Positions 15,258-22,889 of a stretch of 26,018 nucleotides of DNA are shown here, in pieces (within the stretch, counting starts at the first letter, position 1; each line of letters opens with the position of its first letter). Under the pieces are notes generated by a model that saw only the letters and a list, made by a program, of their open reading frames with translations, did no database searches and had not been told where the DNA came from. Position numbers and translations under genes: made by a program. The stretch spans positions 1 through 26,018 of the forward strand of contig CALJIF010000109.1 in the NCBI GenBank assembly GCA_937974275.1. Direction: 5' to 3'. Source of the DNA: an uncultured Flavobacteriales bacterium (GTDB taxonomy: Bacteria > Bacteroidota > Bacteroidia > Palsa-965).

Positions 15258-16994
15258 ATGACCATGAAAAAACACCAATTGAACATCCTCGGGCTGGCGG
15301 CAATCGCGGCTTTAGGGCTTTCATCCTGCACAGGACTGAACAAAATGTCCAAGAAAGAAGCACTGGTTAAGTATTCTGTAACACCAAATCCGTTGGAAAT
15401 GCACGGTGACAGTGTAGCAGTTACTATTTCAGTGAACTATCCTGCAAAATACTTCGGTAAAAAAGTTATCCTGAACGTAACACCGGAATGCGGTGGCAAG
15501 AAGTTCAAGACAGTTACTTTGCTGGGAGAGAAAGCAGTTGGAACAGGTACAAAAATCAATTACAAAACAGGTGGTTCATACACTTATACTGATAAGGTAT
15601 TTTACACTCCTGAAATGAAGGATGCTGACTTGAAAGTTACTGCAACCGGTAACGTGAAGAACAAGTCGAAAGAAATGCCTGCACGTGTTGTAGGTCATGG
15701 CACCATCATCACTCCATACTTGTTGAAAAACGACGATAAGCCGATTATCGGAAAAGATAAGTTTGAGAAAACAACTCCACAGGTTATCGATGGAACTAAT
15801 TTCTTCGTGATCAGTACTTCTACCTACACTCCTGCAGGTAGCATGGACGAGAAGAAGAATCCAAGCATCAAGCCGGTGAAAGATTTTATCGCTGCTAACG
15901 CGAAAAATCCTAACATGCGTTTCGATAACATCACTATTTCTTCTTACGCTTCTCCTGATGGTGAAGATGCTGCAAACGGCAAGTTGGCTGAAGATCGTTT
16001 CAAGAAAACTTCAGGCGATTTGAAAACGTTAGCAAAAGACAAGAAGAACCCAATCCCGGGTGGTGATAAAGATGAGTTCTACAAGAAAGAGCGTGTTGAA
16101 GTTGACTGGAACGGTTTCAAATCTGCAGTTAGCGCTTCTAACATCAAAGACAAGCAAATCATCCTGAACGTGGTTGGTGCTGCTCCTGATGCAAGCAAAA
16201 TGCAGGAAATCAAGAATATGTCTGAGACTTACGAAGAGTTGAAGACCGGTATTCTTCCTCAGTTGCGTCGTTCTACGATCACTATCAACGCTACTAAATT
16301 CAACCGTACTGATGAGCAGATCCTGAAGTTGGCTCGTTCAACTGCAGACAGCTTGAGCGTTGAAGAAATTTTGTACGCTGCTACATTAACTAACGACATG
16401 AACGAGAAGTTGACATTCTACAAGTCTGCTGAGCGTTTGTATCCTTCAGATTGGAGAACTGCTAACAACGTAGGTTGTATCTTATTAATGCAGAACAAAC
16501 TTCAGGATGCAAAAGGTGCATTTGATCGCGCTGCTAAGAATTCTGCTAACAACCCAATCATCATGAACAACCAGGCGATCTGCATGCGTTGGGAAGGTGA
16601 TCGTAAGACTGCAAAAGAAACTTTAGAGAAGTCTAAGTCTGCAGGTCCTGAAGTAAGCTATAACTTAGGAATTATCGCTGTTCAGGATGGTAAATACGAA
16701 GATGCAGTTGGTGCTTTCGGTGCTAACAAAACATTTAACGCTGCGTTGGCAAAAGTATTGGCTAACGATTTGGAAGGTGCTTTAGCAACTATCGACGCAA
16801 GCCCTGAAAAAGAAGACGCATTGTCTTACTACTTGAAGGCTATCGTTGGTGCTCGTAAGGGTAACAAAGAAATGATGATCAACAACTTGCAAACTGCAAT
16901 TTCAAAAGATCCTTCAATGAAGGAAAAAGCGAAGTCAGATGTGGAGTTCTTGAAATATCGCGGCGATTCTGAATTCGATAACTTAGTTAAATAA
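15258..16994 (+). CDS. Abundant outer-membrane lipoprotein with OmpA-like and TPR regions
   Basis: From ATG 15258 (or 15264, two residues later) the product has 578 residues. A lipoprotein signal ends LGLSSC, with the lipidated cysteine at 24. Residues about 30-150 are beta-rich (VAVTISVNYPAKYFGKKV). Residues about 175-290 look like an OmpA-type domain, with FVISTSTYTPAG and the typical ISSYASPDGEDAANGKLAEDR. Residues about 380-560 hold TPR-like helices (RTANNVGCILLMQNKLQDAK, NNQAICMRWEGDRKTAKETL). Codons are strongly biased to CGT, GGT, AAC and GCT and the protein is rich in Lys and Ala, unlike the mixed codons of its neighbours, so it is probably made in large amounts. The frame is open back to 15162, but the lipoprotein signal and the -7 box fix the later start. 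Its precise role is unknown. Confidence 0.85.
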   Translation: MTMKKHQLNILGLAAIAALGLSSCTGLNKMSKKEALVKYSVTPNPLEMHGDSVAVTISVNYPAKYFGKKVILNVTPECGGKKFKTVTLLGEKAVGTGTKINYKTGGSYTYTDKVFYTPEMKDADLKVTATGNVKNKSKEMPARVVGHGTIITPYLLKNDDKPIIGKDKFEKTTPQVIDGTNFFVISTSTYTPAGSMDEKKNPSIKPVKDFIAANAKNPNMRFDNITISSYASPDGEDAANGKLAEDRFKKTSGDLKTLAKDKKNPIPGGDKDEFYKKERVEVDWNGFKSAVSASNIKDKQIILNVVGAAPDASKMQEIKNMSETYEELKTGILPQLRRSTITINATKFNRTDEQILKLARSTADSLSVEEILYAATLTNDMNEKLTFYKSAERLYPSDWRTANNVGCILLMQNKLQDAKGAFDRAAKNSANNPIIMNNQAICMRWEGDRKTAKETLEKSKSAGPEVSYNLGIIAVQDGKYEDAVGAFGANKTFNAALAKVLANDLEGALATIDASPEKEDALSYYLKAIVGARKGNKEMMINNLQTAISKDPSMKEKAKSDVEFLKYRGDSEFDNLVK

Positions 16995-17011
16995 GGAATC
17001 CTGATAGGTAC

Positions 17012-17042
17012 AAAAAACCCGAAGCTTAGCTTCGGGTTTTTT
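17012..17042. terminator. Strong two-way terminator between the lipoprotein and SpoU genes
   Basis: A perfect 14-bp stem (17012-17025 with 17029-17042) around a TTA loop, with A-run and T-run flanks, serves both convergent genes. The stop codon of the SpoU gene begins inside it. Confidence 0.9.
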
Positions 17043-17619
17043 ATTGCTTTTTATTCAGCTTAAAGAATAACTCCCAGATTACGATTCCTGCAGTAACCGC
17101 GACGTTCAGCGAATGTTTCATGCCGTACTGAGGCAGTTCCAGCGCACCGTCACAAGCATTCACCACTTCCTGCGCAACGCCTTCTACTTCGTTACCGAGT
17201 ACAACGGCGATCTTGTTGTTTACATGCGGTTCAAAGTTTTGCAGCATGGTGCTATTCATTACTTGCTCAATGCAGTACACCGTGTAGCCTGCTTGCTTCA
17301 ATGAATCCACGCATAATAATGTGGAATCGAAATGTTCCCAGGGAACTGATTCGGTTGCACCTAAAGCCGTTTTTTGAATTTCGCGATGCGGCGGAACAGG
17401 CGTAAATCCACATAAACAAATTTTTTCTACACGATAAGCATCGGAAGTTCTGAAAATTGAACCCACATTATTCATGCTTCTGATATTGTCCAGCACGATT
17501 ACCATGGGTGCTTTGCCCGCTGCCCTTGCTTCTTCCGCACTTAGGCGGCCCAATTCTTCGTTCGAAATTTTTTGCATATCCAAAGGTACGTTTTGCGATG
17601 TTCGGAATAGCTGTAACAT
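17041..17619 (-). CDS. RNA 2'-O-methyltransferase of the SpoU (TrmH) family
   Basis: The 192-residue protein carries the three SpoU motifs in order: DNIRSMNNVGSIFRTSDAYR (motif 1, near residue 44), VVLGNEVEGV (motif 2, near 140) and LPQYGMKHSLNVAVTAGIVI (motif 3, near 160), forming the trefoil-knot SAM site. It lacks the extra N-terminal RNA-binding domain of RlmB, so the target (tRNA or rRNA 2'-OH) cannot be told. The ATG at 17619 has a GGGAG 6 nt upstream; a second ATG at residue 15 (MQKISNEELGRL) is an alternative. It is convergent with the lipoprotein gene and divergent from the barrel gene. Confidence 0.92.
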   Translation of the reverse strand: MLQLFRTSQNVPLDMQKISNEELGRLSAEEARAAGKAPMVIVLDNIRSMNNVGSIFRTSDAYRVEKICLCGFTPVPPHREIQKTALGATESVPWEHFDSTLLCVDSLKQAGYTVYCIEQVMNSTMLQNFEPHVNNKIAVVLGNEVEGVAQEVVNACDGALELPQYGMKHSLNVAVTAGIVIWELFFKLNKKQ

Positions 17620-17682
17620 TTTATTCTCCCGCCCCGTCTTATTCCAAACAAAGCAACGATAACAACAATAAAAAAATATTCT

Positions 17683-18405
17683 ATGAAAACTCTCTTACTC
17701 ACTGCATTTGCAGCCATCGGATTTACTGCCTCAGGTTGGGCTTGTGATGACAGCACCAAAACATGGAAGTCGAATAACGGTACACATAAATACTGGACAG
17801 GATTAGATGTTGGTGTAAACGGATTCATGTCAAGCGGCTACGATATTTCTACACCGGAAAACTATCCGTTTTTGGAATTGGATTATGCACGATCACGCTC
17901 CATCGCTTGGAACATGGGGCAATACAATGTGAAACTGGTAAAGAACTATGTGCAATTAGTAACAGGTTTAGGTTTAGAATGGAATACCTACAGCCTGAGA
18001 AATAATGTGACCTTACTGACTGATGCTCCAACTGTTAGTGCAGTAAATGAAAACGTGAATTTCAGTAAGAACAAATTCAGAACCATTTGGGTGAATGCAC
18101 CGTTGTTGCTGGAGTTTAACACTTCTAAAGATGAAGACAAAAGTTTCCACGTAGCCGGTGGTGTAACGTTCGGATACAATATGTTTCGCAATCGTTTGAA
18201 GCAGGAATTTTCTGCCAACGGTGACAACGTGAAGCGCAAATTGAAAGATGATTTTAATGTAAATCCGTTCCGTTATTCGTTAACAGCTCGTGTGGGATAT
18301 GGAGATTTTACATTATTCGCGAACTATGCGCTAACCGAATTATTCAAGTCGGGACGCGGACCGGAAGTATATCCGTTCAGCGCCGGAATCAATATCAATT
18401 TCTAA
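17683..18405 (+). CDS. Outer membrane beta-barrel protein
   Basis: The 240-residue product begins with a signal peptide (MKTLLLTAFAAIGFTASGWA). The rest has short amphipathic strands with aromatic ends: YWTGLDVGVNGFM, VQLVTGLGLEWNTYSL, FHVAGGVTFGYNMF, YSLTARVGYGDFTLFANYAL, and a last strand ending FSAGININF with the C-terminal Phe expected for outer-membrane assembly. It resembles the PorT-like group of barrels, but nothing ties it to the T9SS. The leader is A/T-rich with no Shine-Dalgarno, and I found no clear promoter in the 63-nt gap to the divergent SpoU gene. Confidence 0.82.
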   Translation: MKTLLLTAFAAIGFTASGWACDDSTKTWKSNNGTHKYWTGLDVGVNGFMSSGYDISTPENYPFLELDYARSRSIAWNMGQYNVKLVKNYVQLVTGLGLEWNTYSLRNNVTLLTDAPTVSAVNENVNFSKNKFRTIWVNAPLLLEFNTSKDEDKSFHVAGGVTFGYNMFRNRLKQEFSANGDNVKRKLKDDFNVNPFRYSLTARVGYGDFTLFANYALTELFKSGRGPEVYPFSAGININF

Positions 18406-18426
18406 GTGTGTTTGGTTGAACAGGTG

Positions 18427-18465
18427 GCCCGGTGTGAGTGAATCGCATCGGGCTTATTTCATTTT
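18427..18465 (+). terminator. Terminator of the beta-barrel gene
   Basis: GCCCGGTG (18427-18434) pairs with CATCGGGC (18446-18453) with one G-U pair, then TTATTTCATTTT. It overlaps the last codons of the convergent minus-strand gene. Confidence 0.65.
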
Positions 18466-18891
18466 ACCGAAACTTACCTGCGACGTTTTTTTGTCCGTTA
18501 CGCTAAAGTCTAAAACAAGTTTCGATTTGGCAGGGAATGTTCTGTAAGCATCGTAAATCCAATCGAAAGAATATTCGTTCTTCATATCGCGTAATTCCCA
18601 TTTACCATCCAATAATGCATACGCGTAGCATTGAATGCGATGCACACCTTGAGGAACCTTAACACTCACCGAATTTTTTTCACGCTGATCCTTGGGTTCA
18701 CTTTCTCCGACAAAAAGTCCATCGATGTACACTTTAAGTTTTGTGATTTTGGAATAGCCTTCAATTGTGCCCGTTGCCTGATATTCAATCCGCAGGTCAG
18801 CGGTGTAATCTGCAGGTAATGTGGTGTTGAACGATGCCAGTGAGCACAGTACAGCGAGCAACATTATAGTATGAACAGCACTTCGAATCAT
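18454..18891 (-). CDS. Secreted protein of unknown function
   Basis: The 145-residue product has an N-terminal hydrophobic segment (about residues 7-22) consistent with a signal peptide. The mature part is beta-rich: ADLRIEYQATGTIEG, KLKVYIDGLFVGES and VSVKVPQGVHRIQCYAYA. This pattern of 'small ligand or prefix, then a loop, then a glycine-HR strand' resembles PEGA-like beta-sandwich domains, but I would not assign one. The ATG overlaps the proC stop codon as ATGA, so it is translated from the proC mRNA. No link in function to proline synthesis is apparent. Confidence 0.75.
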   Translation of the reverse strand: MIRSAVHTIMLLAVLCSLASFNTTLPADYTADLRIEYQATGTIEGYSKITKLKVYIDGLFVGESEPKDQREKNSVSVKVPQGVHRIQCYAYALLDGKWELRDMKNEYSFDWIYDAYRTFPAKSKLVLDFSVTDKKTSQVSFGKMK

Positions 18892-19697
18892 GACTTTAAG
18901 TTAGCTAATTCTCCGGCACGTTGTTCGGCTTTTTTCATGCCTTCTTTTAATCCTTCATGTACGTGATACTTTTCAAACTCACGCAATGCCGCTTCTGTTG
19001 TACCACCGCGAGATGCAACCGTTGCAATTAAATCGTCCAGCGATTTGCCGGCGTTGTTGATGAGGTGAAAGGAACCCAACATGGTTTGTTTTACCAATGT
19101 TGCAGCCACTGCTTCCGACATGCCCATTTCTTTTCCCGCTTCAATCATGGCGCGTACGATATAGAAAAAGTAAGCAGGACCGCTGCCACTCACTGCAGTT
19201 ACCGCATCCAGCATTTTTTCATCTTCAAAAAAAACAGTTCTTCCTGTCGTGGCTAAGAGTTGTTCAACCTGTCGTATTTGTGTAACAGGAACATCAGTGC
19301 CGGCAGAGAAGCCCGTCATGCCGAGTCCAAGTTCCACCGGTGAATTCGGCATAGCGCGCACCACCTGTGTCGTTCCCAACGATGATGCCAATTGCTGCAA
19401 CGTAATGCCCGCCATAATGGAAACTACCGTTGTACGACTCGTGAGATATGGCGCAATTTTAGGCGCAAGGTCATTGAAATCCTGAGGTTTTACGGCTAAA
19501 ATGAGCAAATCGGTATCACCAATTTCCGGAGTATCTGCAACGGTAACTTTACCCAGATTAAGTCGCATCAGTTCATCACGACGCTGTTCGTTTTTCTCTG
19601 CAAGAATCAGTGAATCCGCATTCACGATTTGATAACGCAGAAATGCCCGGGCGTATACCAATCCCATATTTCCGCATCCCACAATGGTAACTTTCAT
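18888..19697 (-). CDS. proC: Pyrroline-5-carboxylate reductase
   Basis: ProC reduces pyrroline-5-carboxylate to proline with NAD(P)H. From ATG 19697 the protein has 269 residues, the normal size. It has the Rossmann motif VGCGNMGLVYARAF near the start, LAVKPQDF near 70, VVRAMPNSPVELGLGMTGF, the family signature AVSGSGPAYFFYIVRAMIEA, and a C-terminal VASRGGTTEAALREFE. An in-frame TTG two codons upstream overlaps the promoter box and is not preferred. A TACATTTG box ends 3 nt before the ATG. The downstream secreted protein overlaps it by 4 nt (ATGA). Confidence 0.96.
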   Translation of the reverse strand: MKVTIVGCGNMGLVYARAFLRYQIVNADSLILAEKNEQRRDELMRLNLGKVTVADTPEIGDTDLLILAVKPQDFNDLAPKIAPYLTSRTTVVSIMAGITLQQLASSLGTTQVVRAMPNSPVELGLGMTGFSAGTDVPVTQIRQVEQLLATTGRTVFFEDEKMLDAVTAVSGSGPAYFFYIVRAMIEAGKEMGMSEAVAATLVKQTMLGSFHLINNAGKSLDDLIATVASRGGTTEAALREFEKYHVHEGLKEGMKKAEQRAGELANLKS

Positions 19698-19700
19698 GTG

Positions 19701-19731
19701 CAAATGTACTCGGTTTACGTGTAGCCCGAAA
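19701..19731 (-). promoter_or_regulatory. proC promoter (TTTC-N19-TACATTTG) 3 nt before the start
   Basis: Minus strand: TACATTTG (19708-19701), then CAC, then ATG. TTTC lies 19 nt upstream (19731-19728), one mismatch from the -33 consensus. The predicted transcript starts at the ATG. Confidence 0.6.
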
Positions 19732-19791
19732 GTAATTAACAGAGGCGCGGTTATGTGTAAAACTTTCCACTGAAACCCGCGTCAAACTTGG

Positions 19792-19799
19792 TAATTTTA
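19792..19799 (+). promoter_or_regulatory. Candidate mutS -7 box (TAATTTTA) 4 nt before the start
   Basis: TAATTTTA differs from TAnnTTTG at the last base only and is followed by GCCA and ATG. The -33 region is poor. The placement matches that of the other genes with almost no leader. Confidence 0.4.
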
Positions 19800-19803
19800 G
19801 CCA

Positions 19804-22416
19804 ATGAGTTCGGCGAAGAAAGTGGCAGAAACACCGTTGATGAAACAGTACAACGAGATCAAGGCGAAATATCCTGATGCCTTGTTATTGTTTCGTGTGG
19901 GCGATTTCTACGAAACATTTGGTGAAGATGCCGTTAAAGCTGCGGGCGTATTGGGTATTGTACTAACGAAGCGTGCGAACGGATCTGCGTCGCACATCGA
20001 GTTGGCAGGATTTCCGCATCATTCCTTGGAAAATTATTTGCCTCGTCTGGTGCGCGCCGGTTATCGTGTTGCGGTTTGCGATCAATTGGAAGATCCGAAA
20101 TTGACCAAAACCATCGTGAAGCGTGGCGTTACTGAATTGGTAACTCCCGGCGTAGCATTTAGCGAAAAAGTGTTGGATCATCGCAGCAATAACTATTTGG
20201 CTGCAATTACGCCGGATGCGAATACAATTGGTATTTCTTTTCTGGATGTTTCCACCGGAGAGTTTTTTATCGCTCAGGGACAACTCGCATATATCGAAAA
20301 GTTGATGCAGAGTTTTCGTCCGAGTGAAGTGTTGTTTTGTAAAAAACAGAAATCGTGGATTAACGAACAGTTCGGCGATCGTTTCAATTTTTTCGGATTG
20401 GAAGATTGGGTTTTTACTACAGACTTCGCTTACGAAAAACTTACGCGTCATTTCGGAACAGCTTCACTTAAAGGTTTCGGAATTGAAGAACAAACTTCCG
20501 GCATTATTGCCGCAGGTGTTGCGTTACATTACTTAGGTGAAACGCAGCATGAACGTGTGCAGCATATTACGTGCATTACGCGTATTGAAGAGAGTGAATT
20601 TGTGTGGTTGGATCGTTTCACTACGCGCAATCTCGAGTTGTTTTATTCTCCGAATGAAAACGCAAAAACGCTTATTACGACCATTGACAAAACGGTAACA
20701 CCAATGGGTGCGCGCTTGCTGAAACGCTGGCTGGCATTGCCGTTGAAACAAACCGATAAAATTGCGGAGCGTCACGAAGTGGTGCAGGCTTTGTTGCACG
20801 ATCATCAGATCACGGAACAAATTATTGATTTGTTGAGCGCATGCGGTGATCTCGAACGCTTGATTGCGAAAGGAGCTGCAGGGCGCATTAATCCGCGGGA
20901 GTTACTGCAGTTGTCGCGTGGGTTAGCATTGGTGACGCAGGTGCAGGAGTTATGTCGTAATTCGGGTATTGCACGTTTGGAGCAATTGGCAACTCATTTT
21001 GTCGACTGTTCTCAGATCGAACAAAAGATTCGGGAGCAGTTGCATGAAGATCCTCCGGCATTAGTGAACAAAGGTCATGTGATGGCGAACGGGGTGAATG
21101 CAGAGTTGGATGAATTGCGTGCTTTGGCATTTTCGGGTAAAGATTATTTGTTGCAAATGCAGCAACGTGAAATTGAACGCACCGGAATTCCTTCCCTGAA
21201 AGTTGCGTTTAATAACGTGTTCGGATATTATCTGGAGGTGACGAATGCACACAAGGATAAAGTTCCCGTAGAATGGATTCGTAAACAAACGTTGGTCAAT
21301 GCAGAGCGTTACATCACTCCCGAACTGAAAGAATACGAGGAAAAAATATTAGGTGCGGAGGAAAAAATTCTTGCCATCGAACAACGATTGTATCAAGAGT
21401 TGGTAACAAGTCTTGCTGCATTTGTACAACGCATACAACACAATGCTGCCTTGCTTGCACAGCTGGATTGCCTGAGTGCCTTTGCAAATTTGGCGCGCAT
21501 GCATCATTACACGCGACCTGTAGTGGATGAGTCGTTGATTATTGATATTAAAAGTGGACGACATCCGGTAATTGAGCAACAACTTCCGCCGGGCACGCCT
21601 TACATTGCTAATGATATTTATCTGGATCCGGAGTCGCAGCAAATTATGATGATTACCGGTCCTAACATGGCAGGTAAATCGGCATTGTTGCGACAAACGG
21701 CATTGATAGTTTTGTTGGCGCAAATCGGAAGTTTTGTTCCGGCTGCACATGCGCGTATCGGCATTGTAGATAAAATTTTTACGCGTGTTGGTGCATCGGA
21801 TAATATTTCGTCCGGTGAATCAACGTTTATGGTGGAGATGAACGAGACGGCCAGCATTCTGAATAATTTGTCGGCCCGAAGTTTGGTGTTGCTGGATGAA
21901 ATTGGTCGCGGGACAAGCACGTACGACGGTATTTCAATTGCGTGGGCTATTGCCGAATTTATTCATGAGCAGCAGCAGCACAAAGCGAAAACCTTGTTTG
22001 CGACGCATTACCACGAATTGAACGAAATGACTTCTTCTTTTCCGCGCATTCGCAATTTTAATGTGAGTGTGAAAGAGTCGGGTGGTAAAATTATTTTTCT
22101 CCGCAAGTTAGAGCAGGGTGGAAGTGAGCACAGTTTTGGTATTCACGTTGCGAAGTTGGCGGGTATGCCGCGTGTTGTGGTTGAACGTGCAAAGGCCGTG
22201 ATGCAGCAGTTGGAGCAGTCGCATAGCGGTGATCAGCTGATGCATCAAACCGGAGCGGGCAAGGACGAAAACCTACAATTAAGTTTTTTCCAATTGGACG
22301 ATCCTGTTTTGGAGCAGATCAAAGAAGAGTTGGTAAAAACGGACATCAATCATCTGACGCCTGTAGAGGCTTTGATGAAGCTGAATGAGATCAAGAAGCT
22401 GGTTGGAGGCAAGTAA
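19804..22416 (+). CDS. mutS: DNA mismatch repair protein MutS
   Basis: MutS binds base mismatches and small loops and recruits MutL. The 870-residue protein is full length. It has the mismatch-reading F-Y-E motif at residues 35-37 (VGDFYETFGED), connector, lever and clamp regions, and a C-terminal ATPase with Walker A GPNMAGKSALLRQTA at about 619, SGESTFMVEMNETASIL, Walker B LVLLDEIGRGTSTYDG, and ATHYHELNEM. It is divergent from proC across about 105 nt. After the stop, an ATTGAC/GTCAAT inverted repeat at 22416-22433 lacks a T-run, so no clear terminator was found before the tRNA promoter. Confidence 0.97.
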   Translation: MSSAKKVAETPLMKQYNEIKAKYPDALLLFRVGDFYETFGEDAVKAAGVLGIVLTKRANGSASHIELAGFPHHSLENYLPRLVRAGYRVAVCDQLEDPKLTKTIVKRGVTELVTPGVAFSEKVLDHRSNNYLAAITPDANTIGISFLDVSTGEFFIAQGQLAYIEKLMQSFRPSEVLFCKKQKSWINEQFGDRFNFFGLEDWVFTTDFAYEKLTRHFGTASLKGFGIEEQTSGIIAAGVALHYLGETQHERVQHITCITRIEESEFVWLDRFTTRNLELFYSPNENAKTLITTIDKTVTPMGARLLKRWLALPLKQTDKIAERHEVVQALLHDHQITEQIIDLLSACGDLERLIAKGAAGRINPRELLQLSRGLALVTQVQELCRNSGIARLEQLATHFVDCSQIEQKIREQLHEDPPALVNKGHVMANGVNAELDELRALAFSGKDYLLQMQQREIERTGIPSLKVAFNNVFGYYLEVTNAHKDKVPVEWIRKQTLVNAERYITPELKEYEEKILGAEEKILAIEQRLYQELVTSLAAFVQRIQHNAALLAQLDCLSAFANLARMHHYTRPVVDESLIIDIKSGRHPVIEQQLPPGTPYIANDIYLDPESQQIMMITGPNMAGKSALLRQTALIVLLAQIGSFVPAAHARIGIVDKIFTRVGASDNISSGESTFMVEMNETASILNNLSARSLVLLDEIGRGTSTYDGISIAWAIAEFIHEQQQHKAKTLFATHYHELNEMTSSFPRIRNFNVSVKESGGKIIFLRKLEQGGSEHSFGIHVAKLAGMPRVVVERAKAVMQQLEQSHSGDQLMHQTGAGKDENLQLSFFQLDDPVLEQIKEELVKTDINHLTPVEALMKLNEIKKLVGGK

Positions 22417-22449
22417 TTGACGTACAGGTCAATAAAAACCCATATTTAT

Positions 22450-22480
22450 TTTGCATAATTCATTTGGGTTGTTACTTTTG
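22450..22480 (+). promoter_or_regulatory. Promoter of the tRNA cluster (TTTG-N19-TACTTTTG)
   Basis: TTTG at 22450-22453 and TACTTTTG at 22473-22480 match both consensus boxes with an exact 19-nt spacer. The start is expected near 22486, so the transcript would carry the degenerate tRNA copy before the intact tRNA-Gly. Confidence 0.75.
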
Positions 22481-22518
22481 TAACCCGTTTTCAACAAGAC
22501 GTTATTGTCGAATGGAAA

Positions 22519-22617
22519 CGTTCTTTGTAATAATTAGCGGAAGTAGTCCCAAACTTGTTTGGGGGTAGAGCGTAACCTAAAAATTCGCTCGTTCTTTGTA
22601 ATAATTAGCGGAAGTAG
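22519..22617 (+). repeat. 28-nt exact direct repeat with 71-nt period around tRNA-Gly
   Basis: Positions 22519-22546 and 22590-22617 are identical. Each copy holds 18 nt of 5' flank and the first 10 nt of tRNA-Gly (GCGGAAGTAG). A second shared block, GGTAGAGCGTAACCT, occurs at 22564-22578 and 22625-22639. This indicates a tandem duplication of flank plus tRNA gene, after which the first copy changed. Confidence 0.9.
22537..22589 (+). pseudogene. Degenerate 53-nt tRNA-Gly copy with a hairpin replacing the D-loop
   Basis: The sequence starts GCGGAAGTAG like the intact tRNA-Gly, but the CTCAGTT of the D-arm is replaced by 17 nt holding the hairpin CCCAAA-CTTG-TTTGGG (22548-22563). It then resumes with GGTAGAGCGTAACCT. 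The anticodon arm core, variable loop and T-arm are missing. It ends AATTCGCT, close to the intact 3' end CTTCCGCT, and could still close GCGGA with TTCGC. It cannot be an acceptor for translation. It is downstream of the tRNA promoter and would be transcribed. It is either a decayed duplicate or a small structured RNA. Confidence 0.7.
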
Positions 22618-22680
22618 CTCAGTTGGTAGAGCGTAACCTTGCCAAGGTTAAGGTCGCGAGTTCGAGACTCGTCTTCCGCT
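22608..22680 (+). tRNA. tRNA-Gly (anticodon GCC)
   Basis: A complete 73-nt cloverleaf: acceptor GCGGAAG/CTTCCGC, D-arm GCTC/GAGC, anticodon arm TAACC-TTGCCAA-GGTTA with GCC at positions 34-36, T-arm GCGAG-TTCGAGA-CTCGT, and discriminator T. CCA is not encoded. A terminator follows after a few nucleotides. Confidence 0.95.
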
Positions 22681-22687
22681 CTTTTTT

Positions 22688-22711
22688 CCTCTCGATGAGA
22701 GGTTTTTTTTT
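22688..22711 (+). terminator. Terminator after tRNA-Gly
   Basis: CCTCTC (22688-22693) pairs with GAGAGG (22697-22702) around GAT, followed by a run of nine T. If fully efficient it would isolate tRNA-Leu, for which no separate promoter was seen. Confidence 0.75.
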
Positions 22712-22747
22712 ACCCCGATTTTGGGGTTCGTTCATCATCAGATGAAC
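22712..22747 (+). other. Two small hairpins just upstream of tRNA-Leu
   Basis: ACCCC-GATTTT-GGGGT lies at 22712-22727. GTTCATC (22730-22736) pairs perfectly with GATGAAC (22741-22747) around ATCA, ending 2 nt before the tRNA. They may guide 5' processing of the precursor; this is inference. Confidence 0.45.
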
Positions 22748-22749
22748 AT

Positions 22750-22833
22750 GCCTGGGTGGTGGAATTGGTAGACACGAGGGACTTAAAATCCCTTGGCAGT
22801 AATGCCGTACGGGTTCAAGTCCCGTCTCGGGTA
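22750..22833 (+). tRNA. tRNA-Leu (anticodon UAA)
   Basis: An 84-nt class II tRNA: acceptor GCCTGGG with CTCGGGT (several G-U pairs), anticodon arm AGGGA-CTTAAAA-TCCCT with TAA at positions 34-36, a long variable arm TGGCAGTAATGCCG, T-arm ACGGG-TTCAAGT-CCCGT, and discriminator A. CCA is not encoded. Confidence 0.95.
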
Positions 22834-22835
22834 CG

Positions 22836-22889
22836 AAATCAGAGTGAGTGTGATAGCTAGAGCGGACGCACGAACTCTGATTTTTTCTT
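22836..22889 (+). terminator. Terminator after tRNA-Leu
   Basis: AAATCAGAGT (22836-22845) pairs perfectly with ACTCTGATTT (22874-22883) and is followed by TTTCTTT. The 28-nt loop can form an inner GTGTG/CGCAC stem. Confidence 0.75.

Noticed and set aside
22416..22433. ATTGAC/GTCAAT hairpin after mutS as a terminator
   Set aside because: Short stem followed by A residues rather than T; it overlaps the mutS stop codon.
22750..22833. tRNA-Leu 3' end as an att site of an integrated island
   Set aside because: No second copy of the tRNA 3' end and no integrase gene is present within the window; integration remains possible but is not supported here.
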